64,000 nt of DNA from an uncultured Psychroserpens sp. (lineage in GTDB: Bacteria; Bacteroidota; Bacteroidia; Flavobacteriales; Flavobacteriaceae). Below the pieces are notes generated by a model. The model did not search any database and was not told the origin of the DNA. It saw only the letters and a program-made list of their open reading frames with translations. Below, in pieces: positions 1 to 10,100 of the stretch; position 1 is the stretch's first letter; each line of letters opens with the position of its first letter. A program made the translations under genes and the position numbers. Location of the stretch: NCBI RefSeq assembly GCF_947500255.1, contig NZ_CANMRL010000006.1:124001-188000 (forward strand), given 5' to 3'.

Positions 1-230
1 ACATTGATATCAATATCTGATAAACCTTGTTCAAATAACAACTCATGGTTTCTTATAAAAATCTCATGACTCAAAGGCTGTCGTGTATAGGACATCTTTA
101 AGCTATCATGAGCAATAAACTCCTCTATGGTTGTAGTGAATGACACAGGAATCCCCAAAACTCTCGTACATAAGTGCTTGAACGCATATCGAAGTCGAGG
201 TGTTATTTTATGTGTATAAACGAGTAGCAA
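1..230 (-). CDS. Polysaccharide deacetylase-like protein, N-terminal part (cut by window start)
   Basis: An open frame on the minus strand runs from just after radC off the left edge. It reads LLLVYTHKITPRLRY and continues with no stop for about 76 codons. From memory this N-terminus matches a Bacteroidota family (DUF7033) placed in front of a polysaccharide deacetylase domain and often found beside radC. The catalytic part lies outside the window. There is no ATG: the best start is TTG at 228-230. The frame is continuous with radC, whose TAA lies 15 bases upstream of that TTG, so the two genes are probably co-transcribed. The family name is moderately sure; the deacetylase activity is inferred from the family. 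Confidence 0.5.
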   Translation of the reverse strand, partial: MLLVYTHKITPRLRYAFKHLCTRVLGIPVSFTTTIEEFIAHDSLKMSYTRQPLSHEIFIRNHELLFEQGLSDIDIN

Positions 231-245
231 AAATATATCTAGTTT

Positions 246-944
246 TTACAAAAGGGTTTCATCTGCGAAACTAAAATATGCTTTTTCTGTGATAATGAGA
301 TGATCTAGAACTTTTATATCTAAACTTTGTGCTGCATTTTTTAATTTTTGAGTTAATTTTTTGTCAGCTTCGCTTGGTTTTAAACTTCCCGACGGGTGAT
401 TATGAACTAATAACAAAGCTACTGCTCCAACTTCTAAAGCCGTCTTCAGAACGAGGCGTACATCTACTAAAGTCCCAGTAATTCCTCCCTTACTTAGTTG
501 CTGTTTTTGGATAATCTTATTAGAGTTATTGAGATAGATAATCCAAAACTCTTCATGAGGTAACTCACCAACAATAGGCTGCATAAGATCAAAGACAGAA
601 GCACTGGACTTGATCTTCTTTTTTTCAATGATTTCGGTTCCTATCCTACGGCGAGCTAACTCTAGTGCTGCAACAATTGAAATAGCTTTGGCCTCACCAA
701 TACCTTTAAAGGCCATTAATTGCTTTAAATTCAGTTTTCCGAGTGTATTTAAATTATGATTTGCACTGGACAATATGCGTTTACTAAGGCTAACAGCACT
801 CTCATCTTTATTTCCAGAGCCAATTAAAATGGCTAGTAATTCGGCATCACTCAATACAGACTTCCCTTTGTTACGAAGTTTTTCTCTTGGTTGATCATCT
901 TGTGACCAATTTTTTATTGAAAATGAAGTCGTTTTTTTAGTCAT
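246..944 (-). CDS. radC: RadC family JAB/MPN-domain protein
   Basis: This 232-residue protein has the two-part RadC layout. An N-terminal helix-hairpin-helix region (LMAFKGIGEAKAISIVAALEL) is followed by a JAB/MPN metalloprotease-like domain. The metal site is visible as H181-N-H183-P-S-G with D194. Length is normal for the UPF0758/RadC family. Although named for DNA repair, the family's true role in bacteria is unsettled, and the JAMM motif suggests a zinc-dependent hydrolase. The downstream deacetylase-like gene follows without a gap and is likely in the same transcript. The DUF1569 gene diverges on the other side. Identity is firm; biological role is not. Confidence 0.93.
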   Translation of the reverse strand: MTKKTTSFSIKNWSQDDQPREKLRNKGKSVLSDAELLAILIGSGNKDESAVSLSKRILSSANHNLNTLGKLNLKQLMAFKGIGEAKAISIVAALELARRRIGTEIIEKKKIKSSASVFDLMQPIVGELPHEEFWIIYLNNSNKIIQKQQLSKGGITGTLVDVRLVLKTALEVGAVALLLVHNHPSGSLKPSEADKKLTQKLKNAAQSLDIKVLDHLIITEKAYFSFADETLL

Positions 945-1014
945 CTTATAAAGATATATTGTAACTTTCTAGATGTAAATATAATGCATTATATAGAAAA
1001 AATACTACATGCTT

Positions 1015-1458
1015 ATGAAATCTATATTCACAACAGAAGCACACACTGAAATCATTAACAGAATTGAACAACTAGATGACCAAGCGCAAGCAAAATGGGG
1101 AGAAATGAATGTTGGACAAATGGCTTGGCATTGTCAAGGCCCTTTAAATATCATCCTTGAAAAAAATGATTATGGAATGAAACCTAGTTGGTTTGTTAAA
1201 TTGTTTTTTAAAAAATCTTTATACAATGATAAACCATGGCGTAAAGGTTTACCAACCGCAAAATTCTTAAAAACTAAAGAAGATAAAAACTTTAATGCAG
1301 AAAAAGCAACACTTGTAGAGCTTATAAATGAACTACATACTCAGCGTGATAAATCAGAATGGAATCCTCATCCTGCATTTGGGTATTTCACAGCCGACCA
1401 ATGGGGACAAATGCAATACAAACACTTAGACCATCATTTAAAACAGTTTGGTGTATAA
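1015..1458 (+). CDS. DUF1569 domain protein (DinB-like fold)
   Basis: A soluble protein of about 147 residues that matches the DUF1569 family. It has an N-terminal helix with the pattern NRIEQLDDQAQAKWGEMNVGQ and conserved histidines in AWHCQGP and in the C-terminal YKHLDHHLKQF. The fold is thought to resemble the four-helix DinB bundle with a histidine metal site, but no reaction is established. I chose the ATG at 1015 (MKSIF) because homologues I recall begin there; an ATG two codons earlier at 1009 is possible. It heads a compact run with the PaiB-like gene (17 bases on) and a membrane gene. Confidence 0.75.
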   Translation: MKSIFTTEAHTEIINRIEQLDDQAQAKWGEMNVGQMAWHCQGPLNIILEKNDYGMKPSWFVKLFFKKSLYNDKPWRKGLPTAKFLKTKEDKNFNAEKATLVELINELHTQRDKSEWNPHPAFGYFTADQWGQMQYKHLDHHLKQFGV

Positions 1459-1475
1459 ACTAAAAGAGTAAACAA

Positions 1476-2066
1476 TTGAACTACCCTCCAAAACATCATC
1501 AGGATAATAATAAAGATCATATGATCGAGGTTATAAAAACCTATCCTCTAGCCACTGTGATTTCAGTTGAAAACAATCAACCATTGATTACACATTTGCC
1601 TTTAATCTTTGAAAACGGAAAGCTTATTGGACATATTGATATTTATAATCCTCAAGTCAATTTATTAAAAGAGGGTAATGCTGTGACCTTATTGTTTTCT
1701 GGACCAGAATGTTACATCTCACCAAGTGTCTATGGAACTACACAATTACCAACTTGGAATTATATAAAAGTGCATCTCAAAGGAACTGTGGAAGCTATAG
1801 AGAGCAAAGCAGCTTTAAAACAGTCGTTAATTACGATGACTGAGTTTTTAGAGGCGCCAGATCATAAATATATTCTAGAACCTGATAATCCTAGATTAGA
1901 TCGCAACCTTGATTACATTAAAATGTTTGAAGTTACCATAACCGGTTGGGAAGGAAAGTTTAAACTCTCACAGGATAAAAAACCAAGTGATACAAAATTT
2001 GCTCGTGAAGAATTGATACGAGCAAATCAAGATAGCATCAAACAGTTTTTAGATACCGTTTTTTAA
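1476..2066 (+). CDS. FMN-binding PaiB-like protein
   Basis: This 196-residue protein matches the PaiB/FMN-binding split-barrel family. It starts NYPPKHHQDNN, as family members do, and has the conserved stretches PLATVISV, ITHLPLIFE and the flavin-site region PSVYGTTQLPTWNY. PaiB was named as a negative regulator of sporulation and protease genes in Bacillus, but the fold is that of pyridoxamine-phosphate-oxidase-like flavoproteins, so an oxidoreductase or flavin-sensing role is as likely here. The start is TTG, preceded by an AAAAGAG stretch; no in-frame ATG fits the conserved N-terminus. Its stop overlaps the next start as TAATG, which indicates translational coupling. Confidence 0.85.
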   Translation: MNYPPKHHQDNNKDHMIEVIKTYPLATVISVENNQPLITHLPLIFENGKLIGHIDIYNPQVNLLKEGNAVTLLFSGPECYISPSVYGTTQLPTWNYIKVHLKGTVEAIESKAALKQSLITMTEFLEAPDHKYILEPDNPRLDRNLDYIKMFEVTITGWEGKFKLSQDKKPSDTKFAREELIRANQDSIKQFLDTVF

Positions 2067-2488
2067 TGAAAACTATATTCCTAATTCATATCTTCACAAC
2101 AGTATTCATGACTGGTTTGTGTTGGTTTGTACAAATTGTTCATTATCCGCTTTTTAGAGCAATCGATACCGATGTGTTTCCAAAGTATGAAAGAAAAAAT
2201 GCAATTACTGGCATAATTACAGTCCCAGTGATGACGATTGAACTCATTACTGGACTTATTCTGATATATAACTATCCAAAAAATCTATATATACTAAATA
2301 TAGTGTTGCTAGCTATGATTTGGTTAAGCACTATGATTTTTCAGGTTCCAATTCATTTAAAACTAATGAATGAAGGCTCATCGAAATTGATAACTAAAGT
2401 TATTAGAACGAATTGGATTAGAACATTGAGTTGGACAGCCAGATCTATAATTTTAATCTATTTACTTTGGACACTTATTGTTTTCTGA
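2066..2488 (+). CDS. Conserved four-helix inner-membrane protein
   Basis: A 140-residue hydrophobic protein with about four transmembrane segments, near residues 3-25, 45-68, 73-93 and 118-138. Conserved-looking polar positions sit at the helix ends: WFVQIVHYPLF after the first helix and QVPIHLKL after the third. This pattern recurs in uncharacterised Bacteroidota membrane proteins of this size. No catalytic or transport motif is recognisable, so I give no function. It overlaps the PaiB-like gene by one base (TAATG), so it is the third gene of that unit. Confidence 0.6.
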   Translation: MKTIFLIHIFTTVFMTGLCWFVQIVHYPLFRAIDTDVFPKYERKNAITGIITVPVMTIELITGLILIYNYPKNLYILNIVLLAMIWLSTMIFQVPIHLKLMNEGSSKLITKVIRTNWIRTLSWTARSIILIYLLWTLIVF

Positions 2489-2574
2489 CAAAAAGATAAC
2501 ATATGCATACATATTTTAGAAAAATCGAAAACAGAATTACGGTTTCAAATTAGTGACTAAGATCTTTGGTGTAA

Positions 2575-3744
2575 ATGACTCGTAAAAATAGTATTCTTTT
2601 CATTATAATTATTGCACAATTTTGCTGTACCTCACTATGGTTTGCAAGTAATGGTGTTATGAATGATCTTGTCAATACATTTGGTCTTAGTAACTCAGCT
2701 ATTGGCCATTTAACATCAGTGATTCAATTTGGTTTTATAGTTGGCACATTAGTATTTGCTGTTCTTACGATAGCAGATCGCTTTTCGCCTTCAAAAGTAT
2801 TTTTTGTTTGCGCTTTGTTTGGAGCTTTGTTTAATAGCATTATCATTTGGGATGAGCATAACTTATATAGTCTCCTTTCGCTTCGATTTTTGACAGGTTT
2901 CTTCTTAGCGGGTATATATCCTGTTGGAATGAAAATCGCAGCAGATTATTTTGAAAAGGGATTAGGGATTTCATTAGGATTTCTAGTTGGAGCCTTAGTG
3001 CTTGGCACTGCTTTTCCTCACCTTCTAAAAGGTCTTCTAGAGCCTAATATGTGGAGATCTGTGTTACTATTCACTTCAATTATTGCCATTTTAGGTGGAT
3101 TACTTGTGTTCCTGTTCGTACCCAATGGTCCATACAGAGTGTCTGCTAAACATCTGGACCTATCTGCGTTTTCCAAAGTTTTTAAAAACACTAAATTTCG
3201 AGCAGCTGCATTTGGCTATTTTGGGCATATGTGGGAATTATATACCTTTTGGGCATTTGTTCCCATTTTACTAAAAACGTATAATGACCTGTATCCTCAT
3301 ATCAATTTAAATATCCCACTATTGTCATTTATAATTATAGGAATTGGTGGTTTAGGATGTGTCATTGGTGGTTACCTTTCTCAAGGGTATGGAACCAAAA
3401 AAATTGCATTTTTAGCATTATTATTGTCTTGTATATGCTGTATCATTTGTCCGTTTATATTTACTATTAATTCTGAAATCGTCTTTGTTGGCTTTCTTAT
3501 CTTTTGGGGAATAGTAGTAATTACCGACTCACCGTTATTCTCAACACTTGTGGCGCAGAATGCTTCAGCAGAAATTAAAGGTACCGCATTGACAATTGTT
3601 AACTGTATTGGCTTTTCTATAACCGTTGTTAGCATTCTACTGTTTAATATACTAATTGAATCTACAAATTCGTTATTCATATATATGGTTTTAGCCATTG
3701 GTCCACTCTTTGGCTTGTTAGCTTTGAGTAATCAAAAAAAATAG
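2575..3744 (+). CDS. Major facilitator superfamily transporter
   Basis: A 389-residue polytopic membrane protein with about 11-12 hydrophobic segments, typical of MFS permeases. The first helix carries FCCTSLWFASNGVMNDL, and the loop after helix 2 has ADRFSPSKVFF, a relaxed version of the MFS A-motif. The second half repeats this with GGYLSQGYGTKKIAF. The tryptophan/asparagine-rich first helix is like members annotated as cyanate or nitrate/nitrite-type permeases, but the substrate cannot be read from sequence. The gene stands alone, 86 bases after the membrane gene, and is followed closely by a lipoprotein gene. Confidence 0.8.
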   Translation: MTRKNSILFIIIIAQFCCTSLWFASNGVMNDLVNTFGLSNSAIGHLTSVIQFGFIVGTLVFAVLTIADRFSPSKVFFVCALFGALFNSIIIWDEHNLYSLLSLRFLTGFFLAGIYPVGMKIAADYFEKGLGISLGFLVGALVLGTAFPHLLKGLLEPNMWRSVLLFTSIIAILGGLLVFLFVPNGPYRVSAKHLDLSAFSKVFKNTKFRAAAFGYFGHMWELYTFWAFVPILLKTYNDLYPHINLNIPLLSFIIIGIGGLGCVIGGYLSQGYGTKKIAFLALLLSCICCIICPFIFTINSEIVFVGFLIFWGIVVITDSPLFSTLVAQNASAEIKGTALTIVNCIGFSITVVSILLFNILIESTNSLFIYMVLAIGPLFGLLALSNQKK

Positions 3745-3780
3745 CGACCTTCGTCCCATCTTAAATAAAAATTGAACAAA

Positions 3781-4209
3781 ATGAAAAAGATTTTATTACT
3801 AGTAGTATTGATATGCAGTATCAACTATTCGTGTCTTCCTGATGATAGCGACTCTGGAGCAGATCCAGATGGACCAATAATTTCAAATATCAGATTTGAA
3901 GTAACAACAACAAGAAATACAGCAGCTATAATAACAACCACTATTAATAACGATACGCAAACTGATGAAGTTGAAAATTTACCATTTAGCTTAACATATG
4001 CGCAAGTTGAAATAGAAAGTGGTACTTATTTTCAATTGACTTTCCTTGAAAATGGAGTTTACAATGTCACTCCTGAAGGGTCGAGTTGGACAGATTACAC
4101 TGCCGTTTTAAATATTTATATCGATGAAGTTCTTGTTAGAACAGATATATTTAATGTTAACGAAGATAACGCCTCAACTATTAGAGAGATTGATCTTACT
4201 GTTAACTAG
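3781..4209 (+). CDS. Small lipoprotein of unknown function
   Basis: The product is about 142 residues, starting MKKILLLVVLICSINYSC, a clear lipoprotein signal with the modified cysteine in the YSC lipobox. The mature part starts with an acidic linker (LPDDSDSGADPDGP) and continues as beta-rich sequence without a family I recognise. A TTG three codons upstream (3772) keeps the frame open, but the ATG at 3781 gives a normal signal peptide. The acidic residues right after the cysteine resemble the surface-export signal of Bacteroidota lipoproteins, so surface exposure is possible. It ends just before a strong bidirectional terminator. Confidence 0.65.
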   Translation: MKKILLLVVLICSINYSCLPDDSDSGADPDGPIISNIRFEVTTTRNTAAIITTTINNDTQTDEVENLPFSLTYAQVEIESGTYFQLTFLENGVYNVTPEGSSWTDYTAVLNIYIDEVLVRTDIFNVNEDNASTIREIDLTVN

Positions 4210-4225
4210 ACGCAGTTAGAAACAA

Positions 4226-4260
4226 ACTAAAAAAGCCTCCAAAATGGAGGCTTTTTTAGT
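4226..4260. terminator. Bidirectional intrinsic terminator
   Basis: A perfect inverted repeat with 16-base arms and a 3-base AAA loop (core GCCTCC/GGAGGC), flanked by six A and six T. It serves the lipoprotein gene on the plus strand and mpl on the minus strand. Confidence 0.9.
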
Positions 4261-4266
4261 TTAACT

Positions 4267-5622
4267 TTATGCAATAAGCCCTTTAACCTCATCAAAATCT
4301 AGTCCGCCATAATTACCAGAACTCATCAATAACAATGCTTTATTCTCAAAACCTTGAGAAAAGAGGTAGGATTTAAAATCGTCTGGATTGGTGTAAATAA
4401 TCAAATCATCACGTTCAAAAGCGTTAGCTATTTGTTCATGAGTGACTTCATCTAATTTTTTAATTTCAACAGCATGCGGTGAGTAAAATACAACTGCTAC
4501 ATCTGCGGCATCCAAAGCACCCTTATACTCTTTTAAAAATTCAGCATTTAAACTACTATAGGTATGTAGTTCCAGACAAGCAACTAAAGTTCTATCGTTG
4601 TACTGTTCTTTTACCGCTTTAGTTGTAGCTTCAACTTTACTTGGCGAGTGTGCAAAATCTTTATAAGCAACACTTTTAGAACTTTCGGCAATTTTCTCTA
4701 AGCGTTTACTAGCACCTTTAAATGTAGCTATAGCTTCATAAAAATCGTCCTCGTCAATTCCCATATGTTGACAAATCCATTTGGCTCCAGCAAGATTATT
4801 GAGATTGTGCTTTCCAAATACTTCTATTGGTAAATCTCCTTCAGGAGTTGCGAGTAATGTTTGTCCGTTTTCAACACGATACTCTGGTGTGTTGTAGGCT
4901 AATTTCCGTATTGTATTTTCACTAGCTTCAACCACACGCTTTACCTCAGCATCTTCTTCATTATAATTGATGCTTCCGCCTTGAACAATACTATCAATAA
5001 AAATAGAGAATTGCTCAACATAGTTTTCATATGTAGGAAATACATTAATATGATCCCAGGCAATTCCGCTCAGTAATGCAATATTAGGTTGGTACAAGTG
5101 GAATTTAGGTCGTCTATCTATTGGAGAACTTAAATACTCATCACCTTCAAGCACAATAAAATCATTGCCTTCGGTAAGTTTTACCATCACATCAAAACCC
5201 TCTAATTGCGCTCCAACCATATAATCCACATCTCTATCATGATAATGCATAACATGTAAAATCATTGAGGTAATAGTCGTTTTACCATGACTTCCTCCAA
5301 TAACAACTCGTGTTTTGTGTTTGGACTGTTCGTATAAAAATTCAGGGTAACTATATATTTTTAAATTGAGCTCTTGGGCTTTTAAAAGTTCAGGGTTGTC
5401 TGCCTTGGCATGCATACCTAAAACAATAGCATCTAAGCTGGAGGTAATTTTTTCGGGGAACCATCCAAAATATTCTGGTAATAACCCTTTAGCTTCCAAT
5501 CGTGATTTTGAAGGTTCGAAAATAGTATCATCACTTCCTGTGACTTGATAACCTTTATTGTGTAAAGCTAATGCAAGATTGTGCATGGCACTACCACCAA
5601 TAGCAATAAAATGTACGTTCAT
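4267..5622 (-). CDS. mpl: UDP-N-acetylmuramate:tripeptide ligase (murein recycling)
   Basis: This 451-residue Mur ligase family enzyme fits Mpl, which joins a recycled L-Ala-gamma-D-Glu-diaminopimelate peptide to UDP-MurNAc in the cytoplasm. The Rossmann-like start is HFIAIGGSAMHNLALALHN. The ATP-binding loop is GGSHGKTTITSM with K114. The central ligase domain has LEGDEYLSSPIDRRPKF, and the C-terminal domain has KDFAHSPSKVEATTKA. The GGSHGKTT form and the HSPSK motif separate it from MurC, the main alternative name in automatic annotation. The start at ATG 5622 gives the family N-terminus. The gene stands alone and faces the lipoprotein gene across a shared terminator. Confidence 0.88.
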   Translation of the reverse strand: MNVHFIAIGGSAMHNLALALHNKGYQVTGSDDTIFEPSKSRLEAKGLLPEYFGWFPEKITSSLDAIVLGMHAKADNPELLKAQELNLKIYSYPEFLYEQSKHKTRVVIGGSHGKTTITSMILHVMHYHDRDVDYMVGAQLEGFDVMVKLTEGNDFIVLEGDEYLSSPIDRRPKFHLYQPNIALLSGIAWDHINVFPTYENYVEQFSIFIDSIVQGGSINYNEEDAEVKRVVEASENTIRKLAYNTPEYRVENGQTLLATPEGDLPIEVFGKHNLNNLAGAKWICQHMGIDEDDFYEAIATFKGASKRLEKIAESSKSVAYKDFAHSPSKVEATTKAVKEQYNDRTLVACLELHTYSSLNAEFLKEYKGALDAADVAVVFYSPHAVEIKKLDEVTHEQIANAFERDDLIIYTNPDDFKSYLFSQGFENKALLLMSSGNYGGLDFDEVKGLIA

Positions 5623-5742
5623 AAAATTTAAAAAAGTAAAGATAGTATTTATTCGCGTAAAAATATTCAGGTATTTCTACGCTAATCAGAGATTTTTCAA
5701 CATCGTAATATTGACCCATTATTAACCCAAATCAAATTTATT

Positions 5743-6003
5743 ATGCAAATTTCATTCACAATGAACGATTCAGAACCTAATTCAATTCTTTTAGTTAAAG
5801 CCACTAGTGCCGACGGTATTGTAACCAACTACAACGCTAAACCAATTTTAACCAATACATTTCACAGTTTTGAAGCTGGTGGAAGTGCACCTTGGGAAGT
5901 TGAATTAAGCGGATACTATGTTGGACCAAAACTAAAAGTAGCTAACAATTCTGATCTTATTGCAGCCTATAACGATACGGCTTTTGTTTGTACAAGAGCT
6001 TAA
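5743..6003 (+). CDS. Small conserved beta-rich protein, unknown function
   Basis: An 86-residue protein without signal peptide or transmembrane segment. It begins MQISFTMNDSEPNSILLVKAT, and the middle has HSFEAGGSAPWEVELSGYY. A single cysteine sits four residues from the end. The even spacing of hydrophobic residues suggests a beta sandwich. I do not recognise the family. Good codon use, an ATG start and a perfect terminator directly after it support a real gene. It diverges from mpl with 120 bases between them. Confidence 0.55.
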   Translation: MQISFTMNDSEPNSILLVKATSADGIVTNYNAKPILTNTFHSFEAGGSAPWEVELSGYYVGPKLKVANNSDLIAAYNDTAFVCTRA

Positions 6004-6014
6004 GTTGTATATCT

Positions 6015-6048
6015 AATAAGACTATAGCTAGAAAGCTATAGTCTTATT
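6015..6048. terminator. Bidirectional terminator hairpin
   Basis: Inverted repeat with 15-base arms (core GACTATAGCT/AGCTATAGTC) and loop AGAA at 6030-6033. It lies between the convergent small protein gene and the TPR gene and reaches into the latter's stop codon. Confidence 0.8.
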
Positions 6049-7004
6049 TATAGTTTTTGAATTTTAGATTTCTCCGTTTTGAAAACTTTGATCTTTGGTA
6101 AGCTGGCAATAGCTTTATCGATCCATTTCAGAGCCTCTTTCTTGTTCTTTTTATTCTTATTTATTTGAGCTAATCTATAATAAGCCCAAGCTTTAGGGAC
6201 ACCATCCTTAGCCGAATAATTCTCGATATAGGTCAACAAGCATTTCTCGCCTTTTTCTAGTTGTACATTATATTCTGCACACACTTTTCCTATTTGATAA
6301 TGCATTGCATTACGCTGATGTTTTTTTCCTGAAGCTTCCAAATTAGAAATCGCCTTTTCAGGTAATTTTTCTTTTTCATAAAGCTTAGTGAGTTTATCAT
6401 AACATGTTAATGAACCGCCTTCATTTATAGCCATTTTATAATACTTTTCTGCTTGCTCTGGTTCGTCGTCATACTCATATATATAACCTTTGGCCAAATA
6501 GCCATCTACTTTAGAAAGTACTTGAAGCTCGTTAGCATACTTAAACGATTTACTTTTACTTCCACCAATAATTCCTGGGAGTTGCATATAGAGTTCCACT
6601 AATGCCCATCGTGTATCTATGTGAGTTGGATCTAATTCGGCAGCTTTTAAAAAAGCGCCTTTAACATCACCAATAATACCAAGAGCTTTTAACTTACTAA
6701 CACTAAGAGCTTTCATTCCTAATGCACCACCATACTTATAATGAAAATTCGCGTTTTTTGGTTCTAATCTGGTTAGTTTCTTATATCGTGTTGCTGCTTT
6801 ATCCCACTTTTTTTGGTGACCTAAGGCATCACCTAAAAGTTCTAACCCTTCTTTGTCGTTTTGATTTGTCTTAACATATTCTGAAAGAATCTGTTCGGCT
6901 TTCACAAATTTTTTATCATCAAGCAGTGTTCTAGCCTCTTTTAAAGTAGAGGGTTGCGCTATACTTAAAAACGGAACTAATAGAAAAATATATATGTATT
7001 TCAT
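6048..7004 (-). CDS. Secreted tetratricopeptide-repeat protein
   Basis: A 318-residue protein with a signal peptide (MKYIYIFLLVPFLSIAQ), so it is periplasmic or outer-membrane associated. The rest is a TPR array: about six 34-residue helix pairs are visible, with typical signatures such as GDALGHQKKWDKAATRYKKL, AKGYIYEYDDEPEQAEKYY and YYRLAQINKNKKNKKEALKW. TPR proteins act as protein-binding scaffolds, and no catalytic motif is present. The partner is unknown. It diverges from the large alpha-2-macroglobulin gene; both are exported, but nothing else links them. Confidence 0.75.
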   Translation of the reverse strand: MKYIYIFLLVPFLSIAQPSTLKEARTLLDDKKFVKAEQILSEYVKTNQNDKEGLELLGDALGHQKKWDKAATRYKKLTRLEPKNANFHYKYGGALGMKALSVSKLKALGIIGDVKGAFLKAAELDPTHIDTRWALVELYMQLPGIIGGSKSKSFKYANELQVLSKVDGYLAKGYIYEYDDEPEQAEKYYKMAINEGGSLTCYDKLTKLYEKEKLPEKAISNLEASGKKHQRNAMHYQIGKVCAEYNVQLEKGEKCLLTYIENYSAKDGVPKAWAYYRLAQINKNKKNKKEALKWIDKAIASLPKIKVFKTEKSKIQKL

Positions 7005-7144
7005 ATGACTACTTACGCAAAACTCGTACCATTAGTTTTCAAAATTATAAATGGTATTGTTTTTGATTTTCAAATTGTAAATATAGTGCGTTTACGGCTA
7101 AAATTCATAACTTCACTCATCCAAACGAGGTAATACCTAATTTG

Positions 7145-7177
7145 TTGTTTTACAGTAAGTTTTTAAACTTTAGTTTG
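7145..7177 (+). promoter_or_regulatory. Candidate promoter of the alpha-2-macroglobulin gene
   Basis: TTG at 7145-7147 and TTAGTTTG at 7170-7177 are separated by 22 bases, close to the Bacteroidota pattern TTG-N17-23-TAnnTTTG with one mismatch in the -7 box. It sits 20 bases before the ATG. Confidence 0.35.
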
Positions 7178-7197
7178 TACCAAAATAAAATAAACAA

Positions 7198-10100
7198 ATG
7201 AAACCATTTATAAGTCTATTAATGATACTTTGCTTTGCCAATTTCTCAAATGCTCAAACACCAGAAGATTATTCCAAACTTTGGAAAGAAGTTAATACTC
7301 TCGAAAATGAAGGTTTACCAAAATCTGCATTGGAAGTTGTTAAATCTATTGAAGAAAAAGCTAAAGCAACCAATAATACTCCTCAAGAGATTAAGGCTTT
7401 ACTTTTCCGAAGTAAATACGCATTAACCCTCGAAGAAGATGCACAGTTAAGCATTGTCAATGAGTTTAAAACACTTATTGATAAAAGTGAATCACCGAGT
7501 AAAAATGTGCTTCAAAACATTTTGGCAACCTTATATTGGCAATATTTCAATCAAAATAGATGGATATTTTACGATCGCACTAAAACCAGCGAAAAAGTAG
7601 ATGACATCGATTTTAGAACTTGGGATCTGCAAACACTTTTCAATGAAATTCATTTAAATTATGAACAATCGTTACAAAATGGACTCATACTTCAGCAAAC
7701 CAATTTAAAAGATTTTGAAGCAATTATAACCAACGAGAAGGACTCAAGAATTTATAGGCCAACACTATACGATGTGTTAAGTCATAATGCATTAGACTTT
7801 TACAAAACTGATGAGAACAACATCACGAAACCTGCTTATAAATTTGAAATTGATAATCCGAAATTTTTAGGGGATGCTTACACGTTTAAATCTCTTAAGT
7901 TAGAATCCAAAGATTCGAGTTCGTTACGGTTACAAGCGCTTAAGATTTATCAAAACCTGATTAAGTTTCATTCGAAAGACGCTACTCCAAATGCCATGGT
8001 TGATGCAGATATTGCACGTTTGAACTACATATACCAGAATGCAACTATTGACAATAAAGAAGAATTAATTTTAGAAACATTTTTAAAAGAAAGCAAGCGC
8101 TGGCATTCCAGTAAAATGGAGTTTGCTGCATTGTATGATTTTGAAATTGCTAAACAATATTCGCGACAAGGTTCTCAATACCAAGCTAAAACGGATGAAG
8201 ACCATAGATGGAAACTGAAAGAAGCTATGGATCTTTGCGACAGTGCGATTAAAAATTATCCTAAGAGTAAAGGTGCTGAAAAATGCCGTACACTTAAAAC
8301 TCAAATTTTAACGCAATCACTACAGATTATTACCGAAAACAATGTACCTATAAACTCAGACTTTCGTGCATTAATAAATTACAAAAATCTCGGTGAGATT
8401 GAATTTAGTATTTCTAAGGTCGATAATTACCAAATAAGCACACTTAGAGCTTACAGAGGTAATGAACAAGAGGAACTCAAACTACTGAACAAGTTAAAAC
8501 CATTAAAAAACTGGACTTCAACACTAAAAGATGAGCATGATTACCAACCTCATCGCACAGAAATTGCTATTCCTAAACTGAATAATGGTCGATATGTCAT
8601 TTTTGCTAAAGTGAAAAACGACAGTAATACTTATGCTTTTAAGGTGTTTCAAGTCACAAATCTTGCCTACTTAGAAAAGGAAAGCGATCAAGATGTAATT
8701 TATCAAATAGTTAACAGATCAAATGGACAGCCTATTTCTGATGCTAATGTTAAGTTTTCTTTTGTAAAAAATTATCAAGGTAATTATAAACGTGAATCTT
8801 ATACAACGGATGACAATGGAGAGTTTTTGATTAAAAAAGGGAAGTTTAATCGTAACCAAATCAAAATTGAAGTTAGTAAAAATAAGGACACGGCACATTT
8901 TGAGTATCTAAATATCTACAGATATAATAATTATAGAAATAACAGAAACAATAAAACACGACATACAGGTTTTCTGTTTTCTGATAGAAGTATTTACAGA
9001 CCTGGCCAAACCTTATATTTTAAAGGTATTGTAATCTCAAACAAAAATGACAAATCTGAAATCGTCTCCAATAAAAAGGTTACAGCAACACTTTATAATA
9101 CAAACAATGAAGAGGTTTCCAATTTAGACTTGGTAACTAATGACTATGGTTCTGTATCTGGTGAGTTTGTAATTCCAAATTCTGGGTTAACTGGAAATTA
9201 TTATTTAAGAGTAGCTGGTAGTCATGATTTAAATATCTACCACTCTATTTCAGTAGAAGAATATAAACGTCCGAAGTTTGAAGCAACATTCAAACCAGTT
9301 TCTGAAACTTATAAAGTTAATGATACCATTACTGTAAATGGAAATGCTTTGGCCTATGCTGGCAGCAATATTACAGATGCAAAAGTTGTATATCGCGTTC
9401 ATAGACAAGTACAATACCCATCATGGTATTATTGGTACAGGCCTTATTTTAATAGTGAACCTCAAGAAATCACTCATGGAGAAACTATGACTGACGCTTC
9501 GGGAGATTTTGAAATAAAATTCAAAGCCATTCCTGATGAAAGTGTTGATACATCTTCTTTACCAACATTTAGATATGAAGTCATCGCTGATGTTACAGAC
9601 CTTAATGGTGAAAACCGAAGTACGACAACTGTTGTAAATGTTGGTTATCATGCATTAACAGCTTCAATAAAAGTTGACAATCGATTAGACAAAGCAAAAA
9701 AAGATCACAAAATTACCATTGACACACGAAATCTAAACGGCGAATTTGTACCAGCGACTGGTATGATCAAGATCTATAAATTAATTGCACCTCAGCAAGT
9801 ATTAAGAGAGCGACCTTGGGAGGCTCCAGATTACCAAGTATTCACTGAAGCGGCATTTAAAGATTTATTCCCTTATGATGCTTATAACAATGAAGATGAT
9901 AGCAAAAATTGGGACAAAGGCGAACTCGTATTTTCTAAAGCATTCGACACCAATATATCTAAAGCGATAGATCTTGGTAAAATTAAACGATGGGAATCGG
10001 GTAAGTACCATATTATTCTAGAAAGTAAAGATAGATTTAATCAAAACGTGAAGGATGAAACACAGGTCACCTTGTATAGTGATGATGATAAAACCTTAGC

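Noticed and set aside
3381-3698. A 105-codon minus-strand ORF inside the MFS gene
   Set aside because: Antisense to helices of the transporter and without any homology signal.
5743-6003. The 86-residue protein as another exported GG-leader peptide
   Set aside because: The GG (FEAGGSAPW) is mid-protein, the preceding sequence is beta-rich rather than an amphipathic leader, and no exporter is adjacent.
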